Both the position numbers and the translations under genes were made by a program. Shown here piece by piece: positions 42,225-50,488 of a DNA stretch of 64,000 nt. This DNA is from Halohasta salina (GTDB lineage Archaea; Halobacteriota; Halobacteria; Halobacteriales; Haloferacaceae). The stretch covers positions 1 to 64,000 of the forward strand of contig NZ_JAMZIE010000006.1 in NCBI RefSeq assembly GCF_024178165.1. Direction: 5' to 3'. The stretch's first letter is position 1. Every line of letters starts with the position of its first letter. The notes beneath the pieces were generated by a model. The model worked only from the letters and a program-made list of their open reading frames with translations. It ran no database searches and was not told the origin of the DNA.

Positions 42225-43493
42225 ATGGACGTAGACACCAAAGCCGAGGAGCTCGCCTCCGCTCTCGGCATCGACAAACAGGAGGTCAAAGCGGATCTGG
42301 AATCGCTGTTGGAGTTCGACGTGCCACTGGAGGAGGCCGCCCAGAGCGTTCGCCGAAAACACGGCGGGGGCGGCGGCTCGTCGACGCCGGAGACGCTGGA
42401 CCTCGATTCGATCACGACCACACAGGACTCGGTGAACGTCACCGTGCGAGTGCTCACGCAGGGTACCCGCACGATCCGGTATCAGGGCGAAGACGTGACG
42501 ATCCGGGAGGGAGAGCTCGCCGACGGGTCGGGGACGATTTCCTACACCGCGTGGCAGGATTTCGGCTTCGAGCCAGGCGATTCGATCGTCGTCGGCAACG
42601 CCGGGGTCCGGGAGTGGGACGGCCGCCCCGAACTCAACCTCGGCCAGTCGACGACCGTCTCGATGGCCGACGACACGGTCACGGTCGACCACCCTATCGG
42701 CGGCGACAGCGACCTGATCGATCTCGAACCCGGCGACCGCGGCCGCAACGTCGAGGTCCGTGTGCAGGAGGTCGAGTCCCGGACGATCGACGGCCGGGAC
42801 GGCGAGACGACGATCCTCTCGGGCGTGCTGGCCGACGAGACCGCCCGGCTGCCGTTTACCGACTGGGACCCTCATCCCGACATCGAAGTCGGCGCGGATC
42901 TGCGGATCGAGGACGTGTACATCCGGGAGTTCCGTGGTTCGCCGTCGGTCAACCTCTCGGAGTTCTCGGCGGTCGAGCCGCTTTCGGATCCGGTCGCAAT
43001 CACCGATTCGGCCCCGCAGCTTTCGATCGCGGAGGCGGTCGACAACGGCGGGCTGTTCGATGTCGAGGTCGTCGGCAACGTACTGGAAGTCCGTGACGGC
43101 TCGGGGCTCATCGAGCGCTGTCCCGACTGTGGTCGTGTGATCCAGAACGGCCAGTGTCGGACCCACGGCGCAGTCGAGGGCGAAGACGACCTCCGGATCA
43201 AGGCCATCGTCGACGACGGCACCGACACCGTCACGGCGATCATCGGCTCGGAGCTGACTGCCGAGATCTACGGCGGCGACGTGAGCGACGCCAAAGACGC
43301 GGCCCGCGATGCGATGGACAAAGAGGTCGTCGCCGACGCGATTCGAGACAACTTAGTAGGCGGTGCCTACCGAGTTCGTGGGACGCTGTCGGTCGACGAG
43401 TACGGCGCGAACCTCACCGTCGAGGAGTTCGCTGAAGCCGACGAGGATCCGGCGGCGCTTGCGACGGCCGCGCTGGCGGAGGTGCGGCAATGA
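42225..43493 (+). CDS. rpa1: Single-stranded DNA-binding protein RPA1-like
   Basis: 422 residues: an N-terminal helical domain (about 1-65), three OB-fold segments, and a C-terminal zinc finger CPDCGRVIQNGQCRTHG (about residues 300-316). The OB motifs VTVRVLTQGTRTIRY and VEVRVQEVESRTI are repeated. Archaeal RPA coats single-stranded DNA in replication and repair. Its GTGA-type junction with the next gene (stop and start overlap by 4 nt) and downstream order match the rpa1-rpap1-rpe1 operon known from Haloferax. Confidence 0.92.
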   Translation: MDVDTKAEELASALGIDKQEVKADLESLLEFDVPLEEAAQSVRRKHGGGGGSSTPETLDLDSITTTQDSVNVTVRVLTQGTRTIRYQGEDVTIREGELADGSGTISYTAWQDFGFEPGDSIVVGNAGVREWDGRPELNLGQSTTVSMADDTVTVDHPIGGDSDLIDLEPGDRGRNVEVRVQEVESRTIDGRDGETTILSGVLADETARLPFTDWDPHPDIEVGADLRIEDVYIREFRGSPSVNLSEFSAVEPLSDPVAITDSAPQLSIAEAVDNGGLFDVEVVGNVLEVRDGSGLIERCPDCGRVIQNGQCRTHGAVEGEDDLRIKAIVDDGTDTVTAIIGSELTAEIYGGDVSDAKDAARDAMDKEVVADAIRDNLVGGAYRVRGTLSVDEYGANLTVEEFAEADEDPAALATAALAEVRQ

Positions 43494-45349
43494 GCGCCGA
43501 CGGTGACTCGGGTCCGGGCCGCCGGGAGGTCGCCTACCGCCCCTTTGCGGCGGAGTTCGACGACGCGTCGCTGTCCTACTCCGAGAGCGACGAGGAGCGC
43601 GCGCCGAACTACGTGGTGACGCCGACGGGGCTCCGAGTCAACCGGCTGTTCGCGGTCGGGGTGTTGACCGAATCCGAGTCGATCAACGACGAGACCCTTC
43701 GGGGCCGGATCGTCGACCCGACCGGCGCGTTCGTCACCTACGCCGGCCAGTACCAGCCGCCGGCACAGGCGTTCCTCGATCGGACGACGCCGCCGGCGTT
43801 CGTGGCGATCACCGGGAAGGCCCGGACCTTCGAGCCCGAGGACTCCGATCGCGTGTTCACCTCGGTGCGGCCGGAGAGTCTCAGCGAGGTCGACGCCGAC
43901 ACCCGCGACCGGTGGGCGGTCTCCGCCGCGGAGTCGACCCTCGAGCGGATCGCCGTCTGTGCGGCGGCCATCGACTCGCCGCTCCGTGGCGACGAACTCC
44001 GGACGGCCCTCTCGGAAGCCGGGGTCGACGACTCGCTGGCGGCGGGCATCCCCCGCGCGCTCGACCATTACGGAACGACGACGGCGTATCTGGAGGGGCT
44101 TCGCCGACTCGCGGTCGACACCCTCGAACTCGTCGCCGACGAGCGCGAGGAGGTCCGCCCGCTCGACCTCGCGCCCGACGAGGGCGGCGATGCCACCCTC
44201 GGCCCGCTTCCGGAAGTCGATATCGACCTCGGCGGCGCGGCCGACGTAGCGACGACTGCTGACTCGCCGGCCGAACCGACGGCAGACCCCGAAGTCGAGT
44301 CGACGCCCGCGACCGAGTCGACCGATGAGATGGAGGCGACTGACGAAGCAGAGTCGATGGACGAAGCAGATTCGACGGGCGAGGCAGAGCCAATGGGCGA
44401 AGCAGAGCCGACAGACGAAGCAGAACCGACGGGCGAAGCGGAGTCGACGAGCGAGCGAGAACCGGCAGATGGCGCGACGCCAACGGTCGACGGTACCGAA
44501 ACGGTCGACGAAACGACCGAGACAGCGACCGGCGCACCCGACGAGGAGACCGTCGATGCGACGACCGACGGGACACCGGAGGCGAGCGATCCGTCATCCG
44601 TCGGGTCGACCGACACGGAATCCGAACCGACGGCCGCGGCGGAGCCGACAGAGCCGACCGACGCGCCGGTCGACGAGTCGGTAGACACGGCGCCCGAATC
44701 GGCGGAATCACCATCGTCATCCGAAGCTACGGCTGGCGCTGACGAGGCTGCGACGGCCGACGCGGAGGAACCGTCGTCGACCGACGAGACGGGAATGTAC
44801 CAGCTCGACGAGGAGGAACGCGAGGAACTCGAATCCGAGTTCGATACCGGCTTTTCGAGCGGCAACGAGGTCGACCCCGCCGGCGAGGCCGACATCGACG
44901 TGCCCGACGCCGACGAACTCGCCGAGCGGGCCGAAGCCGAGGCCGACCCCGCATCGAGTGATGCGGGCGGACTCGGTGATTTCGACGACGGCGTGGGTGA
45001 TTTCGACGACGGCGTGGGTGATTTCGAGGACGACGCCGGGGCCACCGACGAGTCGGCCAGCGAGCCGGCCGACGAGACCGACGCTGCCGATGCGGTGTCC
45101 GAGACCGACGAACAGCCGGTCGACGAGCAGCCGACGGACCAGCCAGCCGATGATGTCGACCTCGAAGACGCGGTCATCGAGACGATGGCTCAGTTGGACG
45201 ACGGCGACGGCGTCGATCGCGGGCTGCTCGTCGGTGAGGTAGTCGATGCCTACGGGGTCGGCGAGGCGGCCGTCGAGGAGGCTATCGCCGACGCGCTGAT
45301 GGGCGGTCGATGCTACGAACCGGCCGACGACACGCTCAAAGCGATCTGA
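43490..45349 (+). CDS. rpap1: RPA-associated protein RPAP1-like
   Basis: 619 residues. An N-terminal OB-like domain (about 15-180, APNYVVTPTGLRVNRLFAVG) and helical region are followed by a very long acidic, repetitive linker (about 245-480) and a C-terminal winged-helix-like domain (about 560-619). The linker contains 18-nt repeats (about 44340-44450, encoding EAE-[ST]-x) and 21-nt repeats (about 44980-45040, encoding GDFDDGV). RPAP co-purifies with RPA in Haloferax by published family knowledge. Confidence 0.88.
   Translation: MSADGDSGPGRREVAYRPFAAEFDDASLSYSESDEERAPNYVVTPTGLRVNRLFAVGVLTESESINDETLRGRIVDPTGAFVTYAGQYQPPAQAFLDRTTPPAFVAITGKARTFEPEDSDRVFTSVRPESLSEVDADTRDRWAVSAAESTLERIAVCAAAIDSPLRGDELRTALSEAGVDDSLAAGIPRALDHYGTTTAYLEGLRRLAVDTLELVADEREEVRPLDLAPDEGGDATLGPLPEVDIDLGGAADVATTADSPAEPTADPEVESTPATESTDEMEATDEAESMDEADSTGEAEPMGEAEPTDEAEPTGEAESTSEREPADGATPTVDGTETVDETTETATGAPDEETVDATTDGTPEASDPSSVGSTDTESEPTAAAEPTEPTDAPVDESVDTAPESAESPSSSEATAGADEAATADAEEPSSTDETGMYQLDEEEREELESEFDTGFSSGNEVDPAGEADIDVPDADELAERAEAEADPASSDAGGLGDFDDGVGDFDDGVGDFEDDAGATDESASEPADETDAADAVSETDEQPVDEQPTDQPADDVDLEDAVIETMAQLDDGDGVDRGLLVGEVVDAYGVGEAAVEEAIADALMGGRCYEPADDTLKAI
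44332..44450 (+). repeat. 18-nt tandem repeat within rpap1
   Basis: About six imperfect 18-nt units of the type GACGAAGCAGAGTCGACG, coding for repeats of [TM]-[DG]-E-A-E-[SP]. Probably expands and contracts by slippage, so homologs should differ in length here. Confidence 0.7.
44980..45040 (+). repeat. 21-nt tandem repeat within rpap1
   Basis: Three copies starting GGTGATTTCGACGACGGCG, encoding GDFDDGV, GDFDDGV and GDFEDDA. Copies one and two are identical, suggesting recent duplication. Confidence 0.75.
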
Positions 45350-46146
45350 TGGACCGCGGCTCCCGCCCCCGAGTCGAGCCGGTTCCCGACGCCCCGGCGG
45401 CGACGGTCGACCTCGGTGAACAACGGGGGCTGGTAGTCGGTGACTACCACGCCGGCATCGAGGCCGGACTCCGCTACGAACGCGGCGTCGAACTGCCGAG
45501 CGACGCCTCGGCGCGCCGCCAGCGACTGTTGGACCTGCTGGAAACGGAGCGCGCGGATCGGTTGATCGTACTCGGTGATCTCGGCCACCGGATCGGCTCG
45601 GTCGAGGGGGCCGAACGCGAGGAACTCGACGCCCTGTATTCGGCGGTCGTCGAGGATTTCGGTATCGGGATCACGGTCGCCCTCGGCAACCACGACGGCG
45701 GTCTCGACGAACTGTGGGGCAACCGGGCGGGCGTCGACCTCTTGCCACAGTCGGGCGGCCTCTTGGGCGATGGCACAGTCGCCGTCTGTCACGGCCACAC
45801 GTGGCCCGCGCCCGAACTCCTGTCGGCAGACGTGATCTGTATGGCCCACGAGCATCCGACCGTCAAACTACAGGACAGCGTCGGCGGCTACCGTACTGAA
45901 ACGGCGTGGCTCCGTGGGCGACTCGATCCCGAGGTGCTGGCCGCAGGCGTCGACGCCGACCCCGATTCGCTGGCGTGGGGCGATCCCGAACTCGTCGTTG
46001 TCCCGGCGTTCAACCACCGCTCCGGTGGGACGTGGATCAACGTCGAGGGGGAGGGGTTTCTCTCGCCGTTTTTGCCTGAGGGATTGATCGACGCCGACTG
46101 CTATCTCCTCGACGGGACGCGGCTCGGCGCGTACGATTCGGTCTGA
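45349..46146 (+). CDS. rpe1: Calcineurin-like phosphoesterase RPE1-like
   Basis: 265 residues from an ATG overlapping the rpap1 stop by one base (TGATG). Metallophosphoesterase motifs: VVGDYHAGIE (D-x-H), VLGDLGHRIG, ALGNHDGG, CHGHTWP and MAHEHP. COG1407-type esterase. Position as the third gene of the rpa1 operon fits its known association with RPA; the nucleic-acid substrate is not established. Confidence 0.9.
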   Translation: MDRGSRPRVEPVPDAPAATVDLGEQRGLVVGDYHAGIEAGLRYERGVELPSDASARRQRLLDLLETERADRLIVLGDLGHRIGSVEGAEREELDALYSAVVEDFGIGITVALGNHDGGLDELWGNRAGVDLLPQSGGLLGDGTVAVCHGHTWPAPELLSADVICMAHEHPTVKLQDSVGGYRTETAWLRGRLDPEVLAAGVDADPDSLAWGDPELVVVPAFNHRSGGTWINVEGEGFLSPFLPEGLIDADCYLLDGTRLGAYDSV

Positions 46147-46167
46147 GCCACCGCGACGACGGTGTGC

Positions 46168-46173
46168 TTAATT
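46168..46173 (+). promoter_or_regulatory. TATA-like box of lhr
   Basis: TTAATT centred about 26 nt before the ATG at 46197 in the short gap after rpe1, indicating that lhr has its own leaderless promoter. Confidence 0.4.
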
Positions 46174-46196
46174 CTCTCGCGCCATATAATAGGACA

Positions 46197-49079
46197 ATGA
46201 GTTCTGCGGAGTCGGGTGTCGACGCCTTCTCCCATCTCGGCGAGACCGTCCGGGCGGCTCTCTCTGATCGCGGGTTTTCGACGCCGACCGAGCCACAGCG
46301 GCGAGCGATCCCGTCGCTCGCGTCGGGCCGCAACACGCTGGTCATCGCGCCCACCGGCACCGGTAAGACCGAGACGGCGATGTTGCCCGTCTTCGACGCG
46401 ATCGTCCAACACCGCAAGCGCGAGGGGTCGACCGACGGCTTCTGTGCCCTCTATATCACTCCGCTGCGGGCGCTGAACCGTGATATGCGGGACCGACTCG
46501 ACTGGTGGGGCGAGCGGCTCAATATCGAGATCGACGTACGACACGGCGATACGACCCAGTACCAGCGGGGGAAGCAGGCAAACGATCCGCCGGACGTGCT
46601 GGTGACGACCCCGGAGACGTTGCAGGCGATGCTCACGGGGTCGAAACTGCGGACCGCGCTGGCGGACGTGCGGCACGTGATCGTCGACGAGGTCCACGAA
46701 CTCGCCGCCTCGAAACGCGGTGCCCAACTCACCGTCGGCCTCGAACGCCTGCGGCTGCTGTCGGGGTCGTTCCAGCGGATCGGTTTGTCTGCGACCGTTG
46801 GCGACCCAGAGGCGGTGGCGGCGTTTCTGACCGGCCACCGGCTCGACGCCCTGGCGTCGGAAACGGACAGCGACCGTGATTTCTCGATCGTCGAGGTCGA
46901 CGTCGGCAGTCGTGTCGAATTCACCGTCACCCATCCCGAGATCACGGCCGAAGACGAACGACTCGCCGGGAAACTCGCAACCACCGAAGAGATCGCTAGC
47001 CACGTCCGGGCGATCCGTGATCTGGTTGCGGACAATGAGTCGACGCTGATCTTCGTCAACACCCGCCAGACGGCCGAAGCGCTCGGCTCCCGATTCAAGA
47101 AACTCGGCGCGGCGATCGAGGTCCACCACGGCTCGCTGTCCCGTGACGTTCGCGTGGACGTCGAGGACCGATTCAAGCAGGGTGAACTCGACGCGCTGGT
47201 CTGTACCTCCTCGATGGAACTCGGGATCGACGTAGGCCGGGTCGACCACGTCGTCCAGTACGGCAGTCCCCGCGAGGTCGCCCGACTGCTCCAGCGAGTC
47301 GGCCGGGCGGGCCACCGCCACGATCAGGTCTCTCGGGGGACGATCATTACGAGCCACCCCGACGACACGCTCGAATCGCTCGCCATCGCTCGCCGGGCGG
47401 GCGAGGGACTGGTCGAATCCGCCGGCATCCAGTACGGCAGTCTCGACGTCGTCGCCAATCAGGTCGTCGGGCTGGTGATGGATTTCGGCGAGGTGAGCGC
47501 CCGCCGGGCCTACGAAACCGTCACGCGGGCCCGCCCGTTCCACGATCTGAGCGAGGAAGCGTTCCGCGCTGTCGTTCGGGAACTCAACAGCAACCGGCTG
47601 CTGTGGCTCGACGAGGACGCCGACCAGCTCGAAAAGTCGGGCGGGACGTGGCAGTACTACTACGCCAACCTCTCGATGATCCCCGACGAGGAGAGCTACG
47701 AGGTCCACGATATGTCCTCCCGAACCCAAGTGGGAACCCTCGACGAGCGCTTTGTCGTCAACTTCGCCGCGCCGGGGGAGGTGTTCATCCAGCGCGGCGA
47801 GATGTGGCGGATCAACGATATCGACGAGGAGGACGCACGGGTGAACGTCGCGCCTATCGAGGACCCCGCCGGCGAGGTCCCCTCGTGGGTCGGCCAAGAG
47901 ATCCCAGTTCCCGCCGCAGTTGCCGGGGAGGTTGGCGAACTCCGTGGGGTCGCTGGCTCGCAGTTCGAGTCGGGAGCCTCGCAGTCGGCGGTCGCTCGCG
48001 ACCTCTGTGGTCGGTATCCGACCGACGAGTCGACCATCGAACCCGCTATCAGTCCCATCGACCGCCACGTCGAGGCGGGGTTCTCGCTGCCGACCGACCG
48101 GCGGATCTGTATCGAGTCCCGCGGTCGGACGGTGCGGGTCAACGCCGCCTTCGGCCACGAGATCAACGAGACGCTGGGGCGGCTGCTGTCGGCGCTGGTC
48201 GGCCAACGGACCGGCTCCTCGGTGGGGATGAGCGTCGACCCCTACCGGATCAGCTTCGAGGTGCCACAGGGCGTGGGGGCCGGCACGTTCCGCGAGGTCC
48301 TCCGGTCGACCGAGCCCGCCCACCTCGAATCCTATCTCGAACTCGCGTTGAAGAACTCCGAGACCCTGAAGTTCACGCTGGCGCAGGTGGCTGCCAAGTT
48401 CGGATCGCTCAAGCGGTATCAGGGTCGCGGCCGGTTCGGCGGCGATCGCCTGCTTGCGGCGCTGGAGGGAACGCCGGTGTACGACGAGGCGATGCGGGAG
48501 ATTTTCCACCGCGATCTGGACGTCGACGGCACGGCCGACGTGCTCGAACGGATTCGGTCCGACGACCTCGAACTCGTGGTCATCGGCGACGAGACGCCGA
48601 TCGGGACGACCGCCCGTCCCAGCGGGCAGGAGCTACTCGTCCCGGAGAAGGCCGACGCCAGCGTGATCGAATCCATCAAGAAGCGGATTCGGAACGACCG
48701 CGTTTTGCTGTGTTGTTGCCACTGCAAAGACTGGGACCACACGACCAAGGTCCGGCGCGTCCGCGAGCAACCCGAGTGTCCCGACTGTGGGTCGACGCGG
48801 GTCGCCGCGCTGAACCCGTGGGCCGACGAGGTGGTGTCGGCGGTCCGGACCGACGAGAAGGATGACGAAGCAGAAAAGATGACCCGGCGGGCCTACCGGG
48901 CCGCCAACCTCGTCCAGAGCCACGGCAAGCAGGCGGTGATCGCGCTGGCGGCCCGCGGCGTCGGCCCGCACAACGCCGCCCGAATCATCAGTCGGTTCCG
49001 CGAGGACGAGATGGAGTTCTACCGCGACCTGTTGAAACAGGAGCGGGAGTACGCCCGCACGCAGTCATTCTGGGACTGA
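46197..49079 (+). CDS. lhr: Large helicase-related protein Lhr
   Basis: 960 residues from ATG at 46197. SF2 helicase domain: Q motif TPTEPQRRAIPSL, Walker A APTGTGKTET, DEVHEL box, LSATVG, VNTRQTAEALG, TSSMELGIDVG and QRVGRAGHR. The C-terminal region has the winged helix and Lhr-specific domain plus a cysteine cluster LLCCCHCKDWD...CPDCG (about residues 835-865). Lhr is a DNA helicase of stalled-fork repair in archaea. Its 3' end overlaps the convergent rhomboid gene by 15 nt. Confidence 0.95.
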   Translation: MSSAESGVDAFSHLGETVRAALSDRGFSTPTEPQRRAIPSLASGRNTLVIAPTGTGKTETAMLPVFDAIVQHRKREGSTDGFCALYITPLRALNRDMRDRLDWWGERLNIEIDVRHGDTTQYQRGKQANDPPDVLVTTPETLQAMLTGSKLRTALADVRHVIVDEVHELAASKRGAQLTVGLERLRLLSGSFQRIGLSATVGDPEAVAAFLTGHRLDALASETDSDRDFSIVEVDVGSRVEFTVTHPEITAEDERLAGKLATTEEIASHVRAIRDLVADNESTLIFVNTRQTAEALGSRFKKLGAAIEVHHGSLSRDVRVDVEDRFKQGELDALVCTSSMELGIDVGRVDHVVQYGSPREVARLLQRVGRAGHRHDQVSRGTIITSHPDDTLESLAIARRAGEGLVESAGIQYGSLDVVANQVVGLVMDFGEVSARRAYETVTRARPFHDLSEEAFRAVVRELNSNRLLWLDEDADQLEKSGGTWQYYYANLSMIPDEESYEVHDMSSRTQVGTLDERFVVNFAAPGEVFIQRGEMWRINDIDEEDARVNVAPIEDPAGEVPSWVGQEIPVPAAVAGEVGELRGVAGSQFESGASQSAVARDLCGRYPTDESTIEPAISPIDRHVEAGFSLPTDRRICIESRGRTVRVNAAFGHEINETLGRLLSALVGQRTGSSVGMSVDPYRISFEVPQGVGAGTFREVLRSTEPAHLESYLELALKNSETLKFTLAQVAAKFGSLKRYQGRGRFGGDRLLAALEGTPVYDEAMREIFHRDLDVDGTADVLERIRSDDLELVVIGDETPIGTTARPSGQELLVPEKADASVIESIKKRIRNDRVLLCCCHCKDWDHTTKVRRVREQPECPDCGSTRVAALNPWADEVVSAVRTDEKDDEAEKMTRRAYRAANLVQSHGKQAVIALAARGVGPHNAARIISRFREDEMEFYRDLLKQEREYARTQSFWD

Positions 49080-49958
49080 AATACGTAGTGGCCGCATAAC
49101 GAAGCCGAAATACGGGACCGCAAAGCCGACGAGATACCCCGCTAGATGCCCCCAGACGTTGGTCCCCGGCCGAACGAACAGCAGCGCCCCGGCGACGCCG
49201 AAGACGAACACCGTTGTGCCGATCAGGAACGCCAGCCGAACGTCGGGATCGAGCCGGCGGTTGTAGGAGGCGAGCCGCCGCGGTGGGTGGGCCTGCCAGA
49301 GGACGCCACCGATGGTCAGTCCACAGACGACGAGGCCGAAAGCGACCATCGGCTGGACCGGAAAGTACGAGACCGACGGGACCGCGAAGACGACCGCCAG
49401 CGAGAGCAGAAACGGGACTGCCGCCCACTCGGCGTCGACCTCGCCGTCGGTCACCTCGCTGGCCGCTGCCGCCAATACGACCGGGAGAAACCCGAGGAAG
49501 GCGGCGACGATTCCGGAAAAGCCGACCGACGGCTGATCGGTGATCGTCCCGAGCGTCTGCAGCGTTAGCCACGCAATAACGAAGGGGCCGATCAGCAGGT
49601 AGACGCCGGCCGAGAGCCGGAACTGACGGTGCCAGTCGGCGACCGCCACCAGCGGGTAGATCCCGAACAGCGTGATCCAGAAGTTGAGCAGGTTGTCGAA
49701 CAGGTGGCGGCCGCTGGCGTGCATGTAGTTGGTCGTGAAGGCCGTCGACAGCGTCTGTGGGCTCTCGAACAGCGAGTCGACGGCGAGACTGAACCCCGGG
49801 CCGTCGACCGGCGGGACCACCCACAGCGAGACGAGCATTGCCGGCAGCCCGCCTAACACGAGCCACTGCTCGGCCGCCGTGGCGGCGGTCGTTCGTCGCC
49901 ACCAGTCGACGACGGTCGAGGGCAGGGACCCGAGTTCGTGGAGCAGCCGGGATGACAC
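49065..49958 (-). CDS. Rhomboid-family intramembrane protease
   Basis: 297 residues, about seven TM helices. Catalytic features: an Asn/His-containing motif NYMHASGRHLFDNLLNFW on helix 2, serine motif PSVGFSGIVAAF (GxSG) on a central helix, and the histidine in NVWGHLAGYLVGF. These fit the Ser-His dyad of rhomboids, which cleave TM helices of other membrane proteins. N-terminal cytoplasmic lead of about 35 residues. Overlaps the end of lhr. Confidence 0.78.
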   Translation of the reverse strand: MSSRLLHELGSLPSTVVDWWRRTTAATAAEQWLVLGGLPAMLVSLWVVPPVDGPGFSLAVDSLFESPQTLSTAFTTNYMHASGRHLFDNLLNFWITLFGIYPLVAVADWHRQFRLSAGVYLLIGPFVIAWLTLQTLGTITDQPSVGFSGIVAAFLGFLPVVLAAAASEVTDGEVDAEWAAVPFLLSLAVVFAVPSVSYFPVQPMVAFGLVVCGLTIGGVLWQAHPPRRLASYNRRLDPDVRLAFLIGTTVFVFGVAGALLFVRPGTNVWGHLAGYLVGFAVPYFGFVMRPLRISVPE

Positions 49959-50003
49959 GGTGGCTCGGCGTACGTGAGTCAGCGGGTTATCAGTACCGGG
50001 AGC

Positions 50004-50405
50004 CTACTCCCAGCTTTCGAGCAGCTCGGAGATCGTCGCGACCAGCGACTCGAAATCCTTCAGTTGCAGCCCGTCAGTGGTGACGAAGACGCCGCTGTCG
50101 CCGACGCCGACCCGGACGAGAAACCCGTTGTCGAACACGCGGATCGAGTAGCGGTAGGAGCCGAGTTCCGAGCCCGCGTAGGCGTCGGTCGTCGTCTTGT
50201 AGTCGTGCCACTCGTGGCCGATAAACGACATCAGGTCGGCGTCCTGTTCGAGGTCGCCGCGGAGGTACACCTGCATGTAGTTGGTCGCATCGAAGTAGGT
50301 AACCGACCGGCAGTTGTCGCCGACGGCGCTCCGGCAGGCGGCTGTGAGTTGTTCGGCTCGGGCATCCGTGAGCGGCTGCTCGGTCATCGGTTCTTCTTCA
50401 CTCAT
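50004..50405 (-). CDS. Haloarchaeal DUF7522-like protein
   Basis: 133 residues. An acidic N-terminus leads to an alpha/beta domain (CRSVTYFDATNYMQVYLRGD, SFIGHEWHDY, YRYSIRVFDNGFLVRVGVGD). I associate this with DUF7522, present in many haloarchaeal genomes and often in multiple copies. No catalytic motif. Function unknown. An internal ATG six codons in could be the true start. Confidence 0.55.
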   Translation of the reverse strand: MSEEEPMTEQPLTDARAEQLTAACRSAVGDNCRSVTYFDATNYMQVYLRGDLEQDADLMSFIGHEWHDYKTTTDAYAGSELGSYRYSIRVFDNGFLVRVGVGDSGVFVTTDGLQLKDFESLVATISELLESWE

Positions 50406-50488
50406 AGTTCCGGCCTACGTCGTGTGGTGATTTGAATCCATGGGTCGGGATTCCCACACGATACCCGATCGGGTCGGGATCGATCCCG

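Noticed and set aside
44068..45177. Serine-rich 369-residue antisense frame in rpap1
   Set aside because: Direct product of the acidic repeat on the other strand; no other evidence.
46101..48509. 802-residue antisense frame across lhr
   Set aside because: Shadow frame of high-GC coding DNA; no motifs, while lhr has all helicase motifs.
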